Both the position numbers and the translations under genes were made by a program. Below the pieces are notes generated by a model that saw only the letters and a program-made list of their open reading frames with translations, made no database searches and had not been told where the DNA came from. A stretch of 64,000 bases of DNA from positions 62,001 to 126,000 of the forward strand of contig NZ_FTNT01000013.1 in assembly GCF_900156495.1 (NCBI RefSeq). The letters run 5' to 3'. Below are positions 54,590 to 63,890 of this stretch, one piece after another; the first letter of the stretch is position 1, and every line of letters starts with the position of its first letter. The DNA is from Williamsia sterculiae. GTDB taxonomy: Bacteria > Actinomycetota > Actinomycetes > Mycobacteriales > Mycobacteriaceae.

Positions 54590-55584
54590 CTCGTACACCT
54601 GGCCGGGGTTGCCGACCTGCGCTGCCGCACCGCGGCCTCCGTCTCCTCGAGCACCAGATCCATGTTGAGCATGGATGCGGCGGTGAACCCCTCGGCCGCC
54701 GCGTTGATGACTCCGCCCTGCGCGTTGCGCGCGTTGCCCGCCACCCAGACGCCCAAGACATCCGTGCGGCCCATCGGATCGGCGGCGTAGACGTCGGCGA
54801 CAGCGGGTCCGAGGGGGTGGTCGGCGCGGCCGACGCCCAACGCATCCAGCACGGCGGAGCGCGCCACCATCCGCGGACCCACCACCACGATCTCGCAGTC
54901 CACGACCGTGCCGTCGTCCAGGCGGACACCGGTGATCGCGTCGCCGCCCGTCGCATCGGGGGCGACGACCAGTTCTGTGGCCGCGCCCTCGACCACCCTG
55001 ATGTCGCGCGCCGCCAGCTGCTCCCGCTGTTCTGGTGTCGGAGTGGGTGCCGTGTTGACCAGATAGGTGATGTCGTCGCTCCACTGACGCAACAGCAACG
55101 CCTGGTGGCCGCTCATCGGCCCGCTCCCGAGTATCACCAGCCGCCGACCCCGAACTTCCCAGCCGTGACAGTACGGGCAGTGCATGACGTCGCGACCCCA
55201 ACGCTCGCGGACGCCGGTCACGTCGGGGAGCTCGTCGGTGAGCCCTGTCGCATCGATGATGCGGCGCGCGGAGATCTGTTCACCAGAGGCAAGTCGCACG
55301 GTGAATCCGTCGTCGGTCACGGCCGCCGACACGGCTTTTCCCGTGACGAACCGCCCGCCGTAACGGGCCAGTTCTTCGCGCCCGACGTCGACCAGCTCAC
55401 CCGGTGGCATGCCGTCGCGAGTGAGAAAGTTGTGCACTCCGTCGGCAGGCGCGTTCCGAGGGGACCCGGCATCGATCACCACGACCGACCGCAAAGACCG
55501 ACCCAGGGTTATCGCGGCACTCAGACCGGCCGCGCCCCCACCGATGACAACGACATCCACTGTCCGTGCTGCATCTGTACTCAT
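54586..55584 (-). CDS. thioredoxin-reductase-like FAD-dependent oxidoreductase
   Basis: A 332-aa TrxR-like flavoprotein. FAD motif VIGGGAAGLSAAITLGRS; active-site CPYCHGWEV (CxxC); NADP block VILGSGPMSGHQALLLR; C-terminal FAD block VWVAGNARNAQGG. The redox-active CxxC is present, so thioredoxin- or substrate-linked reduction is possible; actinobacterial homologues also include bacillithiol/gliotoxin-like oxidases. The ATG at 55584 (MSTDAART) is chosen; the longer frame adds a non-conserved leader. Confidence 0.88.
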   Translation of the reverse strand: MSTDAARTVDVVVIGGGAAGLSAAITLGRSLRSVVVIDAGSPRNAPADGVHNFLTRDGMPPGELVDVGREELARYGGRFVTGKAVSAAVTDDGFTVRLASGEQISARRIIDATGLTDELPDVTGVRERWGRDVMHCPYCHGWEVRGRRLVILGSGPMSGHQALLLRQWSDDITYLVNTAPTPTPEQREQLAARDIRVVEGAATELVVAPDATGGDAITGVRLDDGTVVDCEIVVVGPRMVARSAVLDALGVGRADHPLGPAVADVYAADPMGRTDVLGVWVAGNARNAQGGVINAAAEGFTAASMLNMDLVLEETEAAVRQRRSATPARCTS

Positions 55585-55706
55585 GTTCACAGGATGCAAG
55601 CGAGCAATCGACGCGGCAAGGACTCTTGCCGAACTGGCAAATGCCAACCCCTGGACCACGCTGTGAAGTTGTCAAAGAACGCCTGGGACGTTGTCCCGGA
55701 ATGTCG

Positions 55707-56987
55707 TCAGGCGGCTGCACCGACTACGTGTGGGTCGAGTCGCATGGTTCGTCGGTTGTGGGCGGGTTGGGGTTGTCGCCTCGGGTCGAGGGTTGCGGGT
55801 GGGATGAGCCAGGGGTGGCGGTCGTGGCCGAGGATCACTTCCCATCCCTGGTGGTGCACGGCGGTGTGACAGGACCGGCAGAGCAGGCAGCCGTTGTCGA
55901 GGATGGTCGGGCCGCCGTCGGCGTGGTGGATGATGTGGTGGCAATCCGCCCAGGAGGCGGGTGCACCGCATTTCACGCAGCACTGATCACGCACGATGAT
56001 CGCCTTGCGCACCGCCCCGGTGAACAAGCGTCTCGTAGCCGAGATGGCGGTGGGTACACCGTGCTGGTCGAGGTCGACCCGGGTGATCCCGGCATCGCAG
56101 CCGGCCAGCGTGGCCGCCCGGTCGGAGATGGACCCTAACCATCCCAGGCGTGCGGTGCTTCTGTCGGCGACTGGCACGGTGACCACGACTTCGGTCCTGG
56201 GTGCTCTCACGGCCGCGTCGTCGGCGGCGGCGCGGGCCGCGCATTCCAGGAGTTGCCCGAAGGCGTCGGCGCGACGTCTGCCCGCGGATCGGGGATCCGG
56301 GGTGCCGTCGGGTAGGGGTCGTGGTCGTGATGCGGTGTCGACCGCGCAGATCAACCGTTCCCCGGTGAGAACATCGAGATCGAAGCTGCCTTGCAGGCGT
56401 CCGTCGTCACCCTGACGCCAACCCATCTCGTTCAGGGTGGCGTCCTCGGCGGCCGGTATTCCGTCGTCATCGGGTGCGGTCGCGATCGCCGCCGCACGCG
56501 CCAGAGCCATCAGTTCCGCGGGACTGGCACCGGAGATCGCCCGACCGACCAACGTGCTCTCCACCGTGGTGATCGCCTCCGAGCCCACCGGCTGCTTGGT
56601 ACGCGTGCTCACATGTGCGACCCCGCGTACGACCGCGTCGACGTGTTCACCGGAGAGGAACCCATTACTGCTGTACCGATACAGAGAAGCCAACGCATCC
56701 ACAGCCCGTCCCACCCGCAGACACCGATCCGCCGCGACCGGGGCCATTCCGTTGGCCACCAACAATTCCCGCGTCGTCATCCCGGATCGCTTCGCGACAC
56801 CGACCCGCTCGGCCTGCGCCGCAAGCACCGCCAACAGATGATCGGTGACCGCCCGCAACCGCACCGCACCACCGATCGCGGCGACAATGTCGGCATCCAC
56901 ATCGCCAGCTGCTCGACCGTCCGCAGCGAACGCATCGACCAGCTGATCACCCACCTCGGTCAACATCTCTGCGTCCATGGCGGTCAC
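55707..56987 (-). CDS. DUF222/HNH endonuclease-motif protein (13E12 family)
   Basis: A 426-aa protein of the DUF222-HNH family, abundant and repeated in mycolate bacteria. DUF222 fills the N-terminal ~310 residues. The C-terminal HNH site has the zinc Cys pair CVKCGAP, CHHIIHHADGG, and the second pair CLLCRSCHTAVHH. Target and role are unknown; some relatives are homing-type or intron-linked. Compact Cys/His motifs are intact. It starts at ATG 56987. Confidence 0.88.
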   Translation of the reverse strand: MTAMDAEMLTEVGDQLVDAFAADGRAAGDVDADIVAAIGGAVRLRAVTDHLLAVLAAQAERVGVAKRSGMTTRELLVANGMAPVAADRCLRVGRAVDALASLYRYSSNGFLSGEHVDAVVRGVAHVSTRTKQPVGSEAITTVESTLVGRAISGASPAELMALARAAAIATAPDDDGIPAAEDATLNEMGWRQGDDGRLQGSFDLDVLTGERLICAVDTASRPRPLPDGTPDPRSAGRRRADAFGQLLECAARAAADDAAVRAPRTEVVVTVPVADRSTARLGWLGSISDRAATLAGCDAGITRVDLDQHGVPTAISATRRLFTGAVRKAIIVRDQCCVKCGAPASWADCHHIIHHADGGPTILDNGCLLCRSCHTAVHHQGWEVILGHDRHPWLIPPATLDPRRQPQPAHNRRTMRLDPHVVGAAA

Positions 56988-57281
56988 CTCTCAGACCGAA
57001 ACGTTGACACTGAGACCCATCCCACCGGCACACCTTTCGCCACATAATCTCGCGGGAAGGAGTGCGGTCCGCGTTGCTCGTGGTTCATACCCATTGGACG
57101 TCACGCGAGTCGCTCCGGTTCCACGAAGTCGAAAAAAGTATCGTGGCACAGGACGGGTCGGCGACTACCCACCCGTGACCGACAGACCTCACATCACTAC
57201 GATAACTGTTGTATGCCTGCCGATTTCACCACAGGAGTGCCGGATTCATTCACCACCTCACATCGCGTGACGCTACAGTCC

Positions 57282-57983
57282 GTGAGTGTGAGCGACTGCG
57301 AATACCTTCTGGCCGGAGGTCACGCGACCGAAGGAGGCGTTGTCCGACACGGTGACACGGTGCGCAAACCCTGGACGACGAGCACACCCCGGGTACGCGG
57401 CTACCTTGTGGCATTGGCGGCGCGCAACGTGCGGGCCCCACGAGACATCGGGCGAGACACGCAAGCACGGCAGATCCTCGAGTTCGTCCCCGGCACGTCG
57501 GCGCACGATCACGGAGTTCTGGACGATGACCGCCTCACAGCCGTCGGACACCTCATCCGCCAGATACACTCCGCCAGCGAGTCCATCCCCTTCTCGAAAG
57601 ATGGCTGGACGGTGTCCATACCGCCACCAGGACCGGCAACCATGCTGTGCCACAACGATCTGGCACCGTGGATCTCATACTGAACGATGAAACCATGATG
57701 TTCATCGACTGGGACGGCGCCGGTCCTAGCACTCCGCTGTGGGATCTCGCCTACGCCTGCCAAGCATTCACCGGAATGGACTCCTCCACCGCACCCGACG
57801 TCGCCGCTCGCAGACTGAATGCCTTGCTGACCGGGTTACAACGCCGGATCGCAGCTACGTCAACAGCTACCGGAGGCGATGGTTCGGCGAACGCAAGCGA
57901 TGTACCACCTACTCCACACGTCGGCGCGGAACGCTCGACAACCATGGTCGGCGATGTTCACCGACGGACACGGAGCCTACTGA
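57282..57983 (+). pseudogene. phosphotransferase (aminoglycoside/choline-kinase-like), two compensating frameshifts
   Basis: Two reading frames together encode one ~230-aa APH-fold phosphotransferase. In the first frame, MLCHNDLAPW (Brenner motif start) stops after ISY at 57683. The +2 frame continues exactly with LILNDETMMFIDWDGAGP (the rest of the motif with the Mg-binding Asp). A single A missing at about 57671 explains the break. Near 57836 an extra T returns it to the first frame: LRQQLPEAMVRRTQAMYHLL...FTDGHGAY and a TGA at 57981. The original frame is therefore restored after ~165 bases. Either a recent pseudogene or assembly error. Starts near GTG 57282 or 57288. Confidence 0.72.
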
Positions 57984-58060
57984 CACGACGCCGTCCGCTA
58001 AGTCGACCGGCACCAAGAAGTATGGCATCGAACGGTTGCCACCTGAACTCCCGACCACCC

Positions 58061-58483
58061 CTACAACTCCACCTCGGCACCTCGACGCGGCGGACACGCC
58101 TCGAGCCAGGCGTTCTCGTTCGCATCGAAAACCCGTGCACGGGCGAGGAATCGCACTCCCTCGGGCGCCTCGAGGCTGAAACCCGCGCCTCGCCCCTTCA
58201 CCACGTCGAGGATGAGTTGCGTGTGTTTCCAGGCGTTGAACTGGTTACCCTGGATCCACACTCGCACCAACGGTAGCGGGTCGGGCAGTGAGATCTCGCC
58301 GAGCAGCACGTCGCGTTGCCCGACCTTGAACTCGCCCACCAGATAACACATCGGCGCCGAACCGTCGCAGCAGCCGCCGGACTGGTGGATCATGAGGCCG
58401 CCGTGCAGCTCCGACAACTTGGTCAGGAGCTGCACGGCGGAATCGGTCGCCACCACCCGATCAGGCGTAGCAGTCTCTGTCAT
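58061..58483 (-). CDS. DUF779 protein, companion of aldehyde dehydrogenase
   Basis: A 140-aa DUF779 protein. Conserved parts are LMIHQSGGCCDGSAPMC, with three Cys in a possible metal site, and VWIQGNQFNAWKHTQLILDV. DUF779 genes nearly always lie beside an ExaC-type aldehyde dehydrogenase; a chaperone, cofactor or metal role is suspected but not proven. It lies 9 bases after the aldehyde dehydrogenase stop. Confidence 0.85.
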   Translation of the reverse strand: MTETATPDRVVATDSAVQLLTKLSELHGGLMIHQSGGCCDGSAPMCYLVGEFKVGQRDVLLGEISLPDPLPLVRVWIQGNQFNAWKHTQLILDVVKGRGAGFSLEAPEGVRFLARARVFDANENAWLEACPPRRGAEVEL

Positions 58484-58492
58484 GATTCCAGC

Positions 58493-60016
58493 CTAGAAGA
58501 ATCCCTTAGGGCTCTGGGCGTAACCGACCAGCAGGTTCTTGGTCTGCTGATAGTGCTCGAGCATCACCAGGTGGTTCTCCCGGCCGATACCCGACTGCTT
58601 GTACCCGCCGAACGCGGCATGCGCGGGGTAGTCGTGATAGGTGTTCGTCCACACCCGGCCCGCCTGGATCTCGCGGCCCGCCCGGTAGGCGGTGGCACCG
58701 TCGCGCGACCAGACGCCGGCTCCGAGCCCGTAGAGCGTGTCGTTGGCGATCGACATCGCCTCGTTGTAGTCCGCGAACTTCGCCACCGACAGCACCGGCC
58801 CGAAGATCTCCTCCTGGAAGATACGCATCTTGTTGCTGCCCGCGAACACGGTCGGCTTGATGTAGTAGCCACCGGCCAGATCGCCGTCGAGTTCCAGGAT
58901 CTCACCGCCGGTGAGTACCTCGGCGCCCTCTTCCTTGCCGATCGACAGGTAGGAGGTGATCTTCTCGAACTGGTCGTTGGAGGCCTGCGCTCCCATCATG
59001 GTCTCGGTGTCGAGCGGGTTACCCTGCTTGATGTGCTTCACCCGCTCCACTCCGAGTTCGATGAAGTCGTCGTAGATTCCCTCCTGGATGAGCGCGCGGC
59101 TCGGACAGGTGCACACCTCACCCTGGTTGAGCGCGAACATCGCGAAACCCTCCAGCGCGCGCTGCCGGAACCCGTCGTCGGCGATCAACACATCGTCGAA
59201 GAAGATGTTCGGGCTCTTGCCACCGAGCTCCAGGGTCACCGGGATGATGTTCTCCGACGCGTACTGCATGATCAGCCGACCAGTGGTGGTCTCACCGGTG
59301 AACGCGATCTTGCGGATCCGGTTGCTCGACGCCAGAGGCTTGCCCGCCTCCACACCGAATCCGTTGACCACGTTCAGCACACCTTCGGGCAGCAGATCAC
59401 CGATCAGCGAGATCAGGTACAGGATCGACGCCGGGGTCTGCTCGGCCGGCTTCAGCACGATCGCATTGCCCGCGGCGAGCGCCGGAGCGATCTTCCAGAT
59501 CGCCATCAGGATGGGGAAGTTCCACGGGATGATCTGTCCCACCACGCCCAGCGGCTCGTGGAAGTGGTAGGCGACGGTGTCCTCGTCGATCTCGGAGATC
59601 GAACCCTGCTGGGCGCGCAGTGCACCGGCGAAATAGCGCAGGTGATCGACGGCGAGCGGGATGTCGGCGGCCAGCGTCTCGCGGACAGCCTTGCCGTTGT
59701 CCCATGACTCGGCGACGGCGATCTTCTCGAGGTTCTCCTCGATGCGGTCGGCGATCCTGAGCAGGACCAGCGAACGTTCCGCCGGGGCGGTCTTTCCCCA
59801 CGCGGGTGCAGCCTTGTGCGCGGCATCCAGTGCGAGGTCGATGTCTTCGGCGGTGGACCGCGCGATCTCGCAGAAGGTCCTGCCGTTGATCGGGGACGGG
59901 TTCTCGAAATACTGGCCCTTCACCGGCGGCGTCCACTGATTGCCGATCCAGTTGTCATACCGCGACTCGAAGCTCATCACCGCACCGTCGGTTCCGGGAT
60001 TTGCGTAAACAGCCAT
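58493..60016 (-). CDS. ExaC-type aldehyde dehydrogenase
   Basis: A 507-aa NAD+-dependent aldehyde dehydrogenase, close to acetaldehyde dehydrogenase ExaC/AldB. It has [19 protein letters not shown], the cofactor loop [13 protein letters not shown], glutamate in [14 protein letters not shown] and the catalytic cysteine in [14 protein letters not shown]. The ATG at 60016 has AAGGAG upstream. It is followed by DUF779 and preceded, in the same direction, by a GAF regulator whose stop is 128 bp upstream, leaving a short region with an operator-like palindrome. Confidence 0.93.
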   Translation of the reverse strand: MAVYANPGTDGAVMSFESRYDNWIGNQWTPPVKGQYFENPSPINGRTFCEIARSTAEDIDLALDAAHKAAPAWGKTAPAERSLVLLRIADRIEENLEKIAVAESWDNGKAVRETLAADIPLAVDHLRYFAGALRAQQGSISEIDEDTVAYHFHEPLGVVGQIIPWNFPILMAIWKIAPALAAGNAIVLKPAEQTPASILYLISLIGDLLPEGVLNVVNGFGVEAGKPLASSNRIRKIAFTGETTTGRLIMQYASENIIPVTLELGGKSPNIFFDDVLIADDGFRQRALEGFAMFALNQGEVCTCPSRALIQEGIYDDFIELGVERVKHIKQGNPLDTETMMGAQASNDQFEKITSYLSIGKEEGAEVLTGGEILELDGDLAGGYYIKPTVFAGSNKMRIFQEEIFGPVLSVAKFADYNEAMSIANDTLYGLGAGVWSRDGATAYRAGREIQAGRVWTNTYHDYPAHAAFGGYKQSGIGRENHLVMLEHYQQTKNLLVGYAQSPKGFF

Positions 60017-60126
60017 CTGACGTGCTCCTTGTTCTCCGACCGCGCGACCCCACGTCGGCCACGCGACCGGGCAGTTCATCGAAGTCGAGTTCTGTGATGT
60101 GGAGCACACGCTACGAGCGTGGTCGT

Positions 60127-60141
60127 TGCAACAGCGTTGCA
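60127..60141. promoter_or_regulatory. palindrome upstream of the aldehyde dehydrogenase gene
   Basis: TGCAAC-AGC-GTTGCA, a perfect 6-bp inverted repeat with a 3-base centre, lies 4 bases past the GAF regulator stop and 111 bp before the aldehyde dehydrogenase ATG. It is the natural candidate binding site of that regulator. Confidence 0.5.
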
Positions 60142-60144
60142 GCG

Positions 60145-61449
60145 TCAGATGCCGAGACGTCGGTCCAACACCCGTACCCGCCCTGCGGCCATCGCACGGT
60201 CCGGGTCACCGACCGGCAACAATCCACCGAGACGGTTCCAGGCAGCCACGTCATCGCGTCCGTGTACCGACTCGATCCAGGCGCGGAGCGCACCCACGTC
60301 CGCCGACGCCAGCACCGCGGAACGGACGTCCTCCCGCAGTTCCTCGAAAATCTCGGCGACCCCGGGCGCGACGGACACCGCCAAGAGCCCGCCGGAGCCG
60401 AGTTCACGAACGGCCGCGAGCACGTCACCATGACCGATGGACTCGCGCACCCCGTCGACGTCGCACCGAATCCTCTCGACCAGCCGATACGGCCGGGAGG
60501 TGAGCATCCCGGCGGGTAGATCACGCCGTAACCGGGAGATCTCCGCGCGCACGGTCACCGGATCCACGCCGTTCTCGGCGAGAGCGATGGCGAGTTGCTC
60601 GGTGCCCATGCCCTCGCTGAAGTGATGCAACAGCACCAGGATCTCGGCATGTCTGCGGGACAAACTCATCGATCGGACGCCCAGCCGTAATCGGGTTCCG
60701 CCGTCCAACACCGTCAATCGGGCGGCAGCAGCTTCGGCGTGGACCGCGGCGAAGGCCGCCGGGTCACCCAGATCGGTCGACGGGTGTCGCAGTTCGCGTT
60801 CCACCGCCGCGACCACCGATCGCACCGCCGACAGTGCGAACGGGGCCGCCACCGCACCCCCACCCGTGATGTCGATGACGCCCAGGACGTGGCCGGTGAC
60901 GGGGTCGTGCACCGGGCACGCCGCGCAACTCCACTCCTGCACGGGTTCGGCGAAGTGTTCGGCGCCGAGGATCTGCACGCCCCGGTCGATCGCCAGAGCC
61001 ACTCCCGGCGCGTTGGTGCCGACGACCTCCTCGCTCCATACCGACCCCTCGACGAAATTGATCGCCCCGGCACGGTCCCGAGCAGCCGAGTCACCCTCCA
61101 CCCACAGCAACCGACCCACCTGGTCGGTCAGCGCGACCACCACCCCGGAATCGGCGATGTCGTCGAGCATCAGGGACTGCACCAAAGGACGCACCGCGGT
61201 CATCGGATGGCCCGCACGGTAGGAGTTGAAGTCGGCTGCCGACATATCGGCGGTGACGGATGCGGTGGGGTCGGCGCCGCTGCGTACCGAGCGGGCCCAG
61301 GAGTCGCGGACAACCTCCCGCACCGATCCACCGGTATGCGAACCGACCTGCCGGAACGACTCGTAGGCGGCGCGAACACGCGACTGGCTGCCCGGACGTG
61401 GCGGATCCCGGGGTGGCGCATCGGCGCCGCTGCTCCGGACTTCGCTCAT
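60145..61449 (-). CDS. GAF-domain transcriptional regulator (AcoR-like, without sigma-54 domain)
   Basis: A 434-aa regulator. An N-terminal helical part with [14 protein letters not shown] precedes a GAF domain (~95-240) with [20 protein letters not shown], as in AcoR/AldR-type activators of aldehyde or acetoin genes; the Cys-rich CAAC lies in the ligand pocket. There is no AAA+ domain. The C-terminal ~150 residues hold a winged-helix region: [17 protein letters not shown] and [12 protein letters not shown]. It is upstream of and probably controls the aldehyde dehydrogenase/DUF779 genes. The ATG at 61449 is chosen. Confidence 0.82.
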   Translation of the reverse strand: MSEVRSSGADAPPRDPPRPGSQSRVRAAYESFRQVGSHTGGSVREVVRDSWARSVRSGADPTASVTADMSAADFNSYRAGHPMTAVRPLVQSLMLDDIADSGVVVALTDQVGRLLWVEGDSAARDRAGAINFVEGSVWSEEVVGTNAPGVALAIDRGVQILGAEHFAEPVQEWSCAACPVHDPVTGHVLGVIDITGGGAVAAPFALSAVRSVVAAVERELRHPSTDLGDPAAFAAVHAEAAAARLTVLDGGTRLRLGVRSMSLSRRHAEILVLLHHFSEGMGTEQLAIALAENGVDPVTVRAEISRLRRDLPAGMLTSRPYRLVERIRCDVDGVRESIGHGDVLAAVRELGSGGLLAVSVAPGVAEIFEELREDVRSAVLASADVGALRAWIESVHGRDDVAAWNRLGGLLPVGDPDRAMAAGRVRVLDRRLGI

Positions 61450-61599
61450 CGATGAGTCTCCCGTGCCGACATCTCCCCACCGATTGTGCCCGCGATCACA
61501 CCGATACGGCCACCGGGGGTGTGCGTCAGCCGGTGGGGTGCGCCCAGTATGCCGTCTTCGCAACTCGACGAATGCCGAACCGCTGGCATAGTTGGGCAC

Positions 61600-62064
61600 A
61601 TGACAGCAGAGGTCACCACCGTCCAGGCGGGTCCGCAGAAGGTCAGCAGATCCGTTCAAATCACCGCACCCGCGGCCGAGCTCTTCGCCCTCGTCGACAA
61701 CCCGCACCGCCACCCCGAACTCGACGGGTCCGGCACGGTCCGCGACATCCCCATCACCGGTCCGCAGCACCTGGCCACCGGTGACACCTTCACGGTGGGG
61801 ATGAAGCAGTACGGCGTGCCCTACAAGATCACGTCCACCGCCACCGACGTGCAGGAGAACCGGGTGGTCGAGTGGCAACACCCTCTGGGGCACAAGTGGC
61901 GCTGGGAGTTCACCGAGGCCACACCGGGCATCACCACGGTCGTCGAGACCTTCGATTACTCCAGCGCCAAGGCAGCCAAGGTGGTGGAGCTGTTGGGCTT
62001 CCCCAAGAAGAACGGCGAGGGCATCAGCGAGACCTTGCGCAACCTGGCACAGCGGTTCGGTTGA
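61600..62064 (+). CDS. SRPBCC family protein
   Basis: A 154-aa START/Bet v1-like (SRPBCC) protein: VSRSVQITAPAAELFALVDNPHRHPELDGSG at the front, then the strand pattern FTVGMKQYGVPYKITST and WQHPLGHKWRWEF, and a C-terminal helix. These fold into a hydrophobic cavity for lipids or polyketides. Its function is unknown. The ATG at 61600 is preferred; the divergent GAF gene starts at 61449. Confidence 0.85.
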   Translation: MTAEVTTVQAGPQKVSRSVQITAPAAELFALVDNPHRHPELDGSGTVRDIPITGPQHLATGDTFTVGMKQYGVPYKITSTATDVQENRVVEWQHPLGHKWRWEFTEATPGITTVVETFDYSSAKAAKVVELLGFPKKNGEGISETLRNLAQRFG

Positions 62065-62073
62065 GCCGCGGTC

Positions 62074-62946
62074 TCAGATCCCGGATCGACTGATCATCCC
62101 GTCGGCCCAGTCCGAGGAGACCGCCACCACTCGCCGCAGCACCTTGGCGTACCGCGGCATCACCTCGTTGGGTCGATTGCGCACGGAGTAGGTCAACCAT
62201 TCGGCCGCCTCCTCCGGCGTCAGGGTCGGCAGCCGGGAGTACTCGGCGGTGGGGGCGATCATCGGGGTCCGCACCAACGGGTAGTAGACGGTGGTCACCG
62301 AGACGCCGGTACCCCGCAGTTCCGCACCCATGCTGCGACCGAACGCCGACAACGCGGCCTTGGACGCGGCGTAGGCCGAGAACTTCGGCATCGCACCGCC
62401 GACGATCCCCCAGGTGGAGACGTTCACGATGTGTCCGTCACCCCGGCGCCGCATCTCCGGCAACAACCCGAGGGTGAGCTGCACCGGCCCGAAGTAGTTG
62501 ATCGCCATCGTCCGCTTGTAGTCGTGCAGCCGGTCGGTGGCGTCGATCACCGACCGCCGGATCGACCGACCCGCGTTGTTGATCAACACGTCGGGACACC
62601 CGCCGGCGAGCAGTTCGTCGACCAATCGTGCCGTGTCGGTCTCGTCGGTGAGATCGGCTTTCACGCATCGCACCACCACACCGAAGGCCCGGGCGCGGGC
62701 TCCCACTTCGGCCAGCCGCTCACCGTCCCGGCCGATCAGGATGAGGTCGGCACCGGCTCGCGCCAACGACTCCGCTGCGGCGGCCCCGATCCCCGACGAC
62801 GCGCCGGTGAGCGCGATGAGGCGTCCACCCAGGTCGCGACCACCACCGAAGAGCCCGGCGACCTCACCGACGGTGTAGGAACGCTGCAACGCCAGTCGGG
62901 AGGCTCGCTCCAACGCTGCGGCGACCGGCTTCGTGACACCGGTCAA
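62074..62946 (-). CDS. SDR family oxidoreductase
   Basis: A 290-aa SDR. TGASSGIGAAAAESLARAG, LINNAG and the YAASKAALSAFGRSM (Tyr-x3-Lys) blocks are present, with an N-terminal leader of ~35 residues. It starts at a TTG coupled (4-base overlap) to the acyl-ACP thioesterase gene. A role in fatty-acid or lipid metabolism is inferred from coupling. It lies downstream of the thioesterase on this strand. Confidence 0.86.
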   Translation of the reverse strand: MTGVTKPVAAALERASRLALQRSYTVGEVAGLFGGGRDLGGRLIALTGASSGIGAAAAESLARAGADLILIGRDGERLAEVGARARAFGVVVRCVKADLTDETDTARLVDELLAGGCPDVLINNAGRSIRRSVIDATDRLHDYKRTMAINYFGPVQLTLGLLPEMRRRGDGHIVNVSTWGIVGGAMPKFSAYAASKAALSAFGRSMGAELRGTGVSVTTVYYPLVRTPMIAPTAEYSRLPTLTPEEAAEWLTYSVRNRPNEVMPRYAKVLRRVVAVSSDWADGMISRSGI

Positions 62947-63725
62947 TGTGGCGACGATCCCGGAGCAGCGGTTGCCCCGGCCGGAATGCGGGTGATGGCC
63001 GCGTGCGCGCGGGCCTCACCGTCGGCGAGGATCCACACGAGCACCCCGTCGGGCGTCTCGGCCGTGGTGATGGTCACGTGCTCGCCATAGGTGATGGCCT
63101 TGTTGTACTCGACGATCAACCTGAACGGCCCCGCGAACAGGTCGGGGTGGTCGGGGTAGAGCTCACGAACGGCCAACAGGTAGATTGCGTTGTTCACGTG
63201 CTGCTGCCGATCGGTGTCCGAATGCCGCAACGCGAAGGGCCGCTCGGTCCCGGGCTCCGGCGATGCGGTCAGCCACGGCTTCCATCGCAAGCGATGCTCG
63301 TCGGTGGTGGTCGACAGTCGATCGAAGAACTCGTCCTCCATCCGGGACGGGCCCTTGGTCTCCATGTTCATGTTGATCCAGAAGGCCTCGGTCTCCACCA
63401 GGCCACCCTTGCCGCCCTCGATACGCACCCGCATGTTGCACCATCGCGGAGACAGGCCGGCACACCACCGGGTGAGGGTCACGTCGTCGGGCCATCGGAT
63501 GGGCCGGAGCACGTCGATCACCGTCCGACGCACCACCCAGAACCGATGCGCCTCGAAGGCACCCGCGTCGATGAGGTGCCGCTCGCCGATCTCCTGCAGG
63601 TACCGCGCCATCGAGTCGATGCTGAGCGTCTCGTGTTGATCGACGTCGGTGCTCGATACCCGCCACGACGAACGGAAGACGTAGCCGGTCTCCGGGAGTT
63701 CGACCATCGTCCGGTCGGATGACAT
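62943..63725 (-). CDS. acyl-ACP thioesterase
   Basis: A 260-aa Fat-type thioesterase with two hot-dog halves. The second half has the hallmark RHSDTDRQQHVNNAIYLLA, where Asn and His sit in the active site; the first half includes DVDQHETLSIDSMARYLQEIG. It releases fatty acids from acyl carrier protein. The ATG at 63725 (MSSDRTMVEL) is chosen over a longer frame. The divergent TetR gene shares ~165 bp of promoter DNA with a palindromic operator. Confidence 0.9.
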   Translation of the reverse strand: MSSDRTMVELPETGYVFRSSWRVSSTDVDQHETLSIDSMARYLQEIGERHLIDAGAFEAHRFWVVRRTVIDVLRPIRWPDDVTLTRWCAGLSPRWCNMRVRIEGGKGGLVETEAFWINMNMETKGPSRMEDEFFDRLSTTTDEHRLRWKPWLTASPEPGTERPFALRHSDTDRQQHVNNAIYLLAVRELYPDHPDLFAGPFRLIVEYNKAITYGEHVTITTAETPDGVLVWILADGEARAHAAITRIPAGATAAPGSSPH

Positions 63726-63844
63726 GCAGGCGTTCCCCGTTCTGTCCGTGGGCCGAGCTGCCTCGGACGTCGTGAGCGCGACGCTACTACCGCTTCTTGC
63801 GCTCCACCTTTCCGCGGTCGACACATGTCGCGCGTCGTTGATTT

Positions 63845-63862
63845 TCTGACACGTCTGTCAGA
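63845..63862. promoter_or_regulatory. palindromic TetR-type operator
   Basis: TCTGACA-CGTC-TGTCAGA at 63845-63862 is an 18-bp perfect palindrome. A further TCTGACA half-site lies just after it (63865-63871). It is 29 bp upstream of the TetR GTG and 120 bp from the divergent thioesterase ATG. Confidence 0.65.
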
Positions 63863-63890
63863 TTTCTGACATAAGTGATAAGTTCGGTCT

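Noticed and set aside
53246-55201. Long minus-strand frame across the Opu genes
   Set aside because: Shadow of permease and binding-protein genes with 4-base overlaps on the plus strand.
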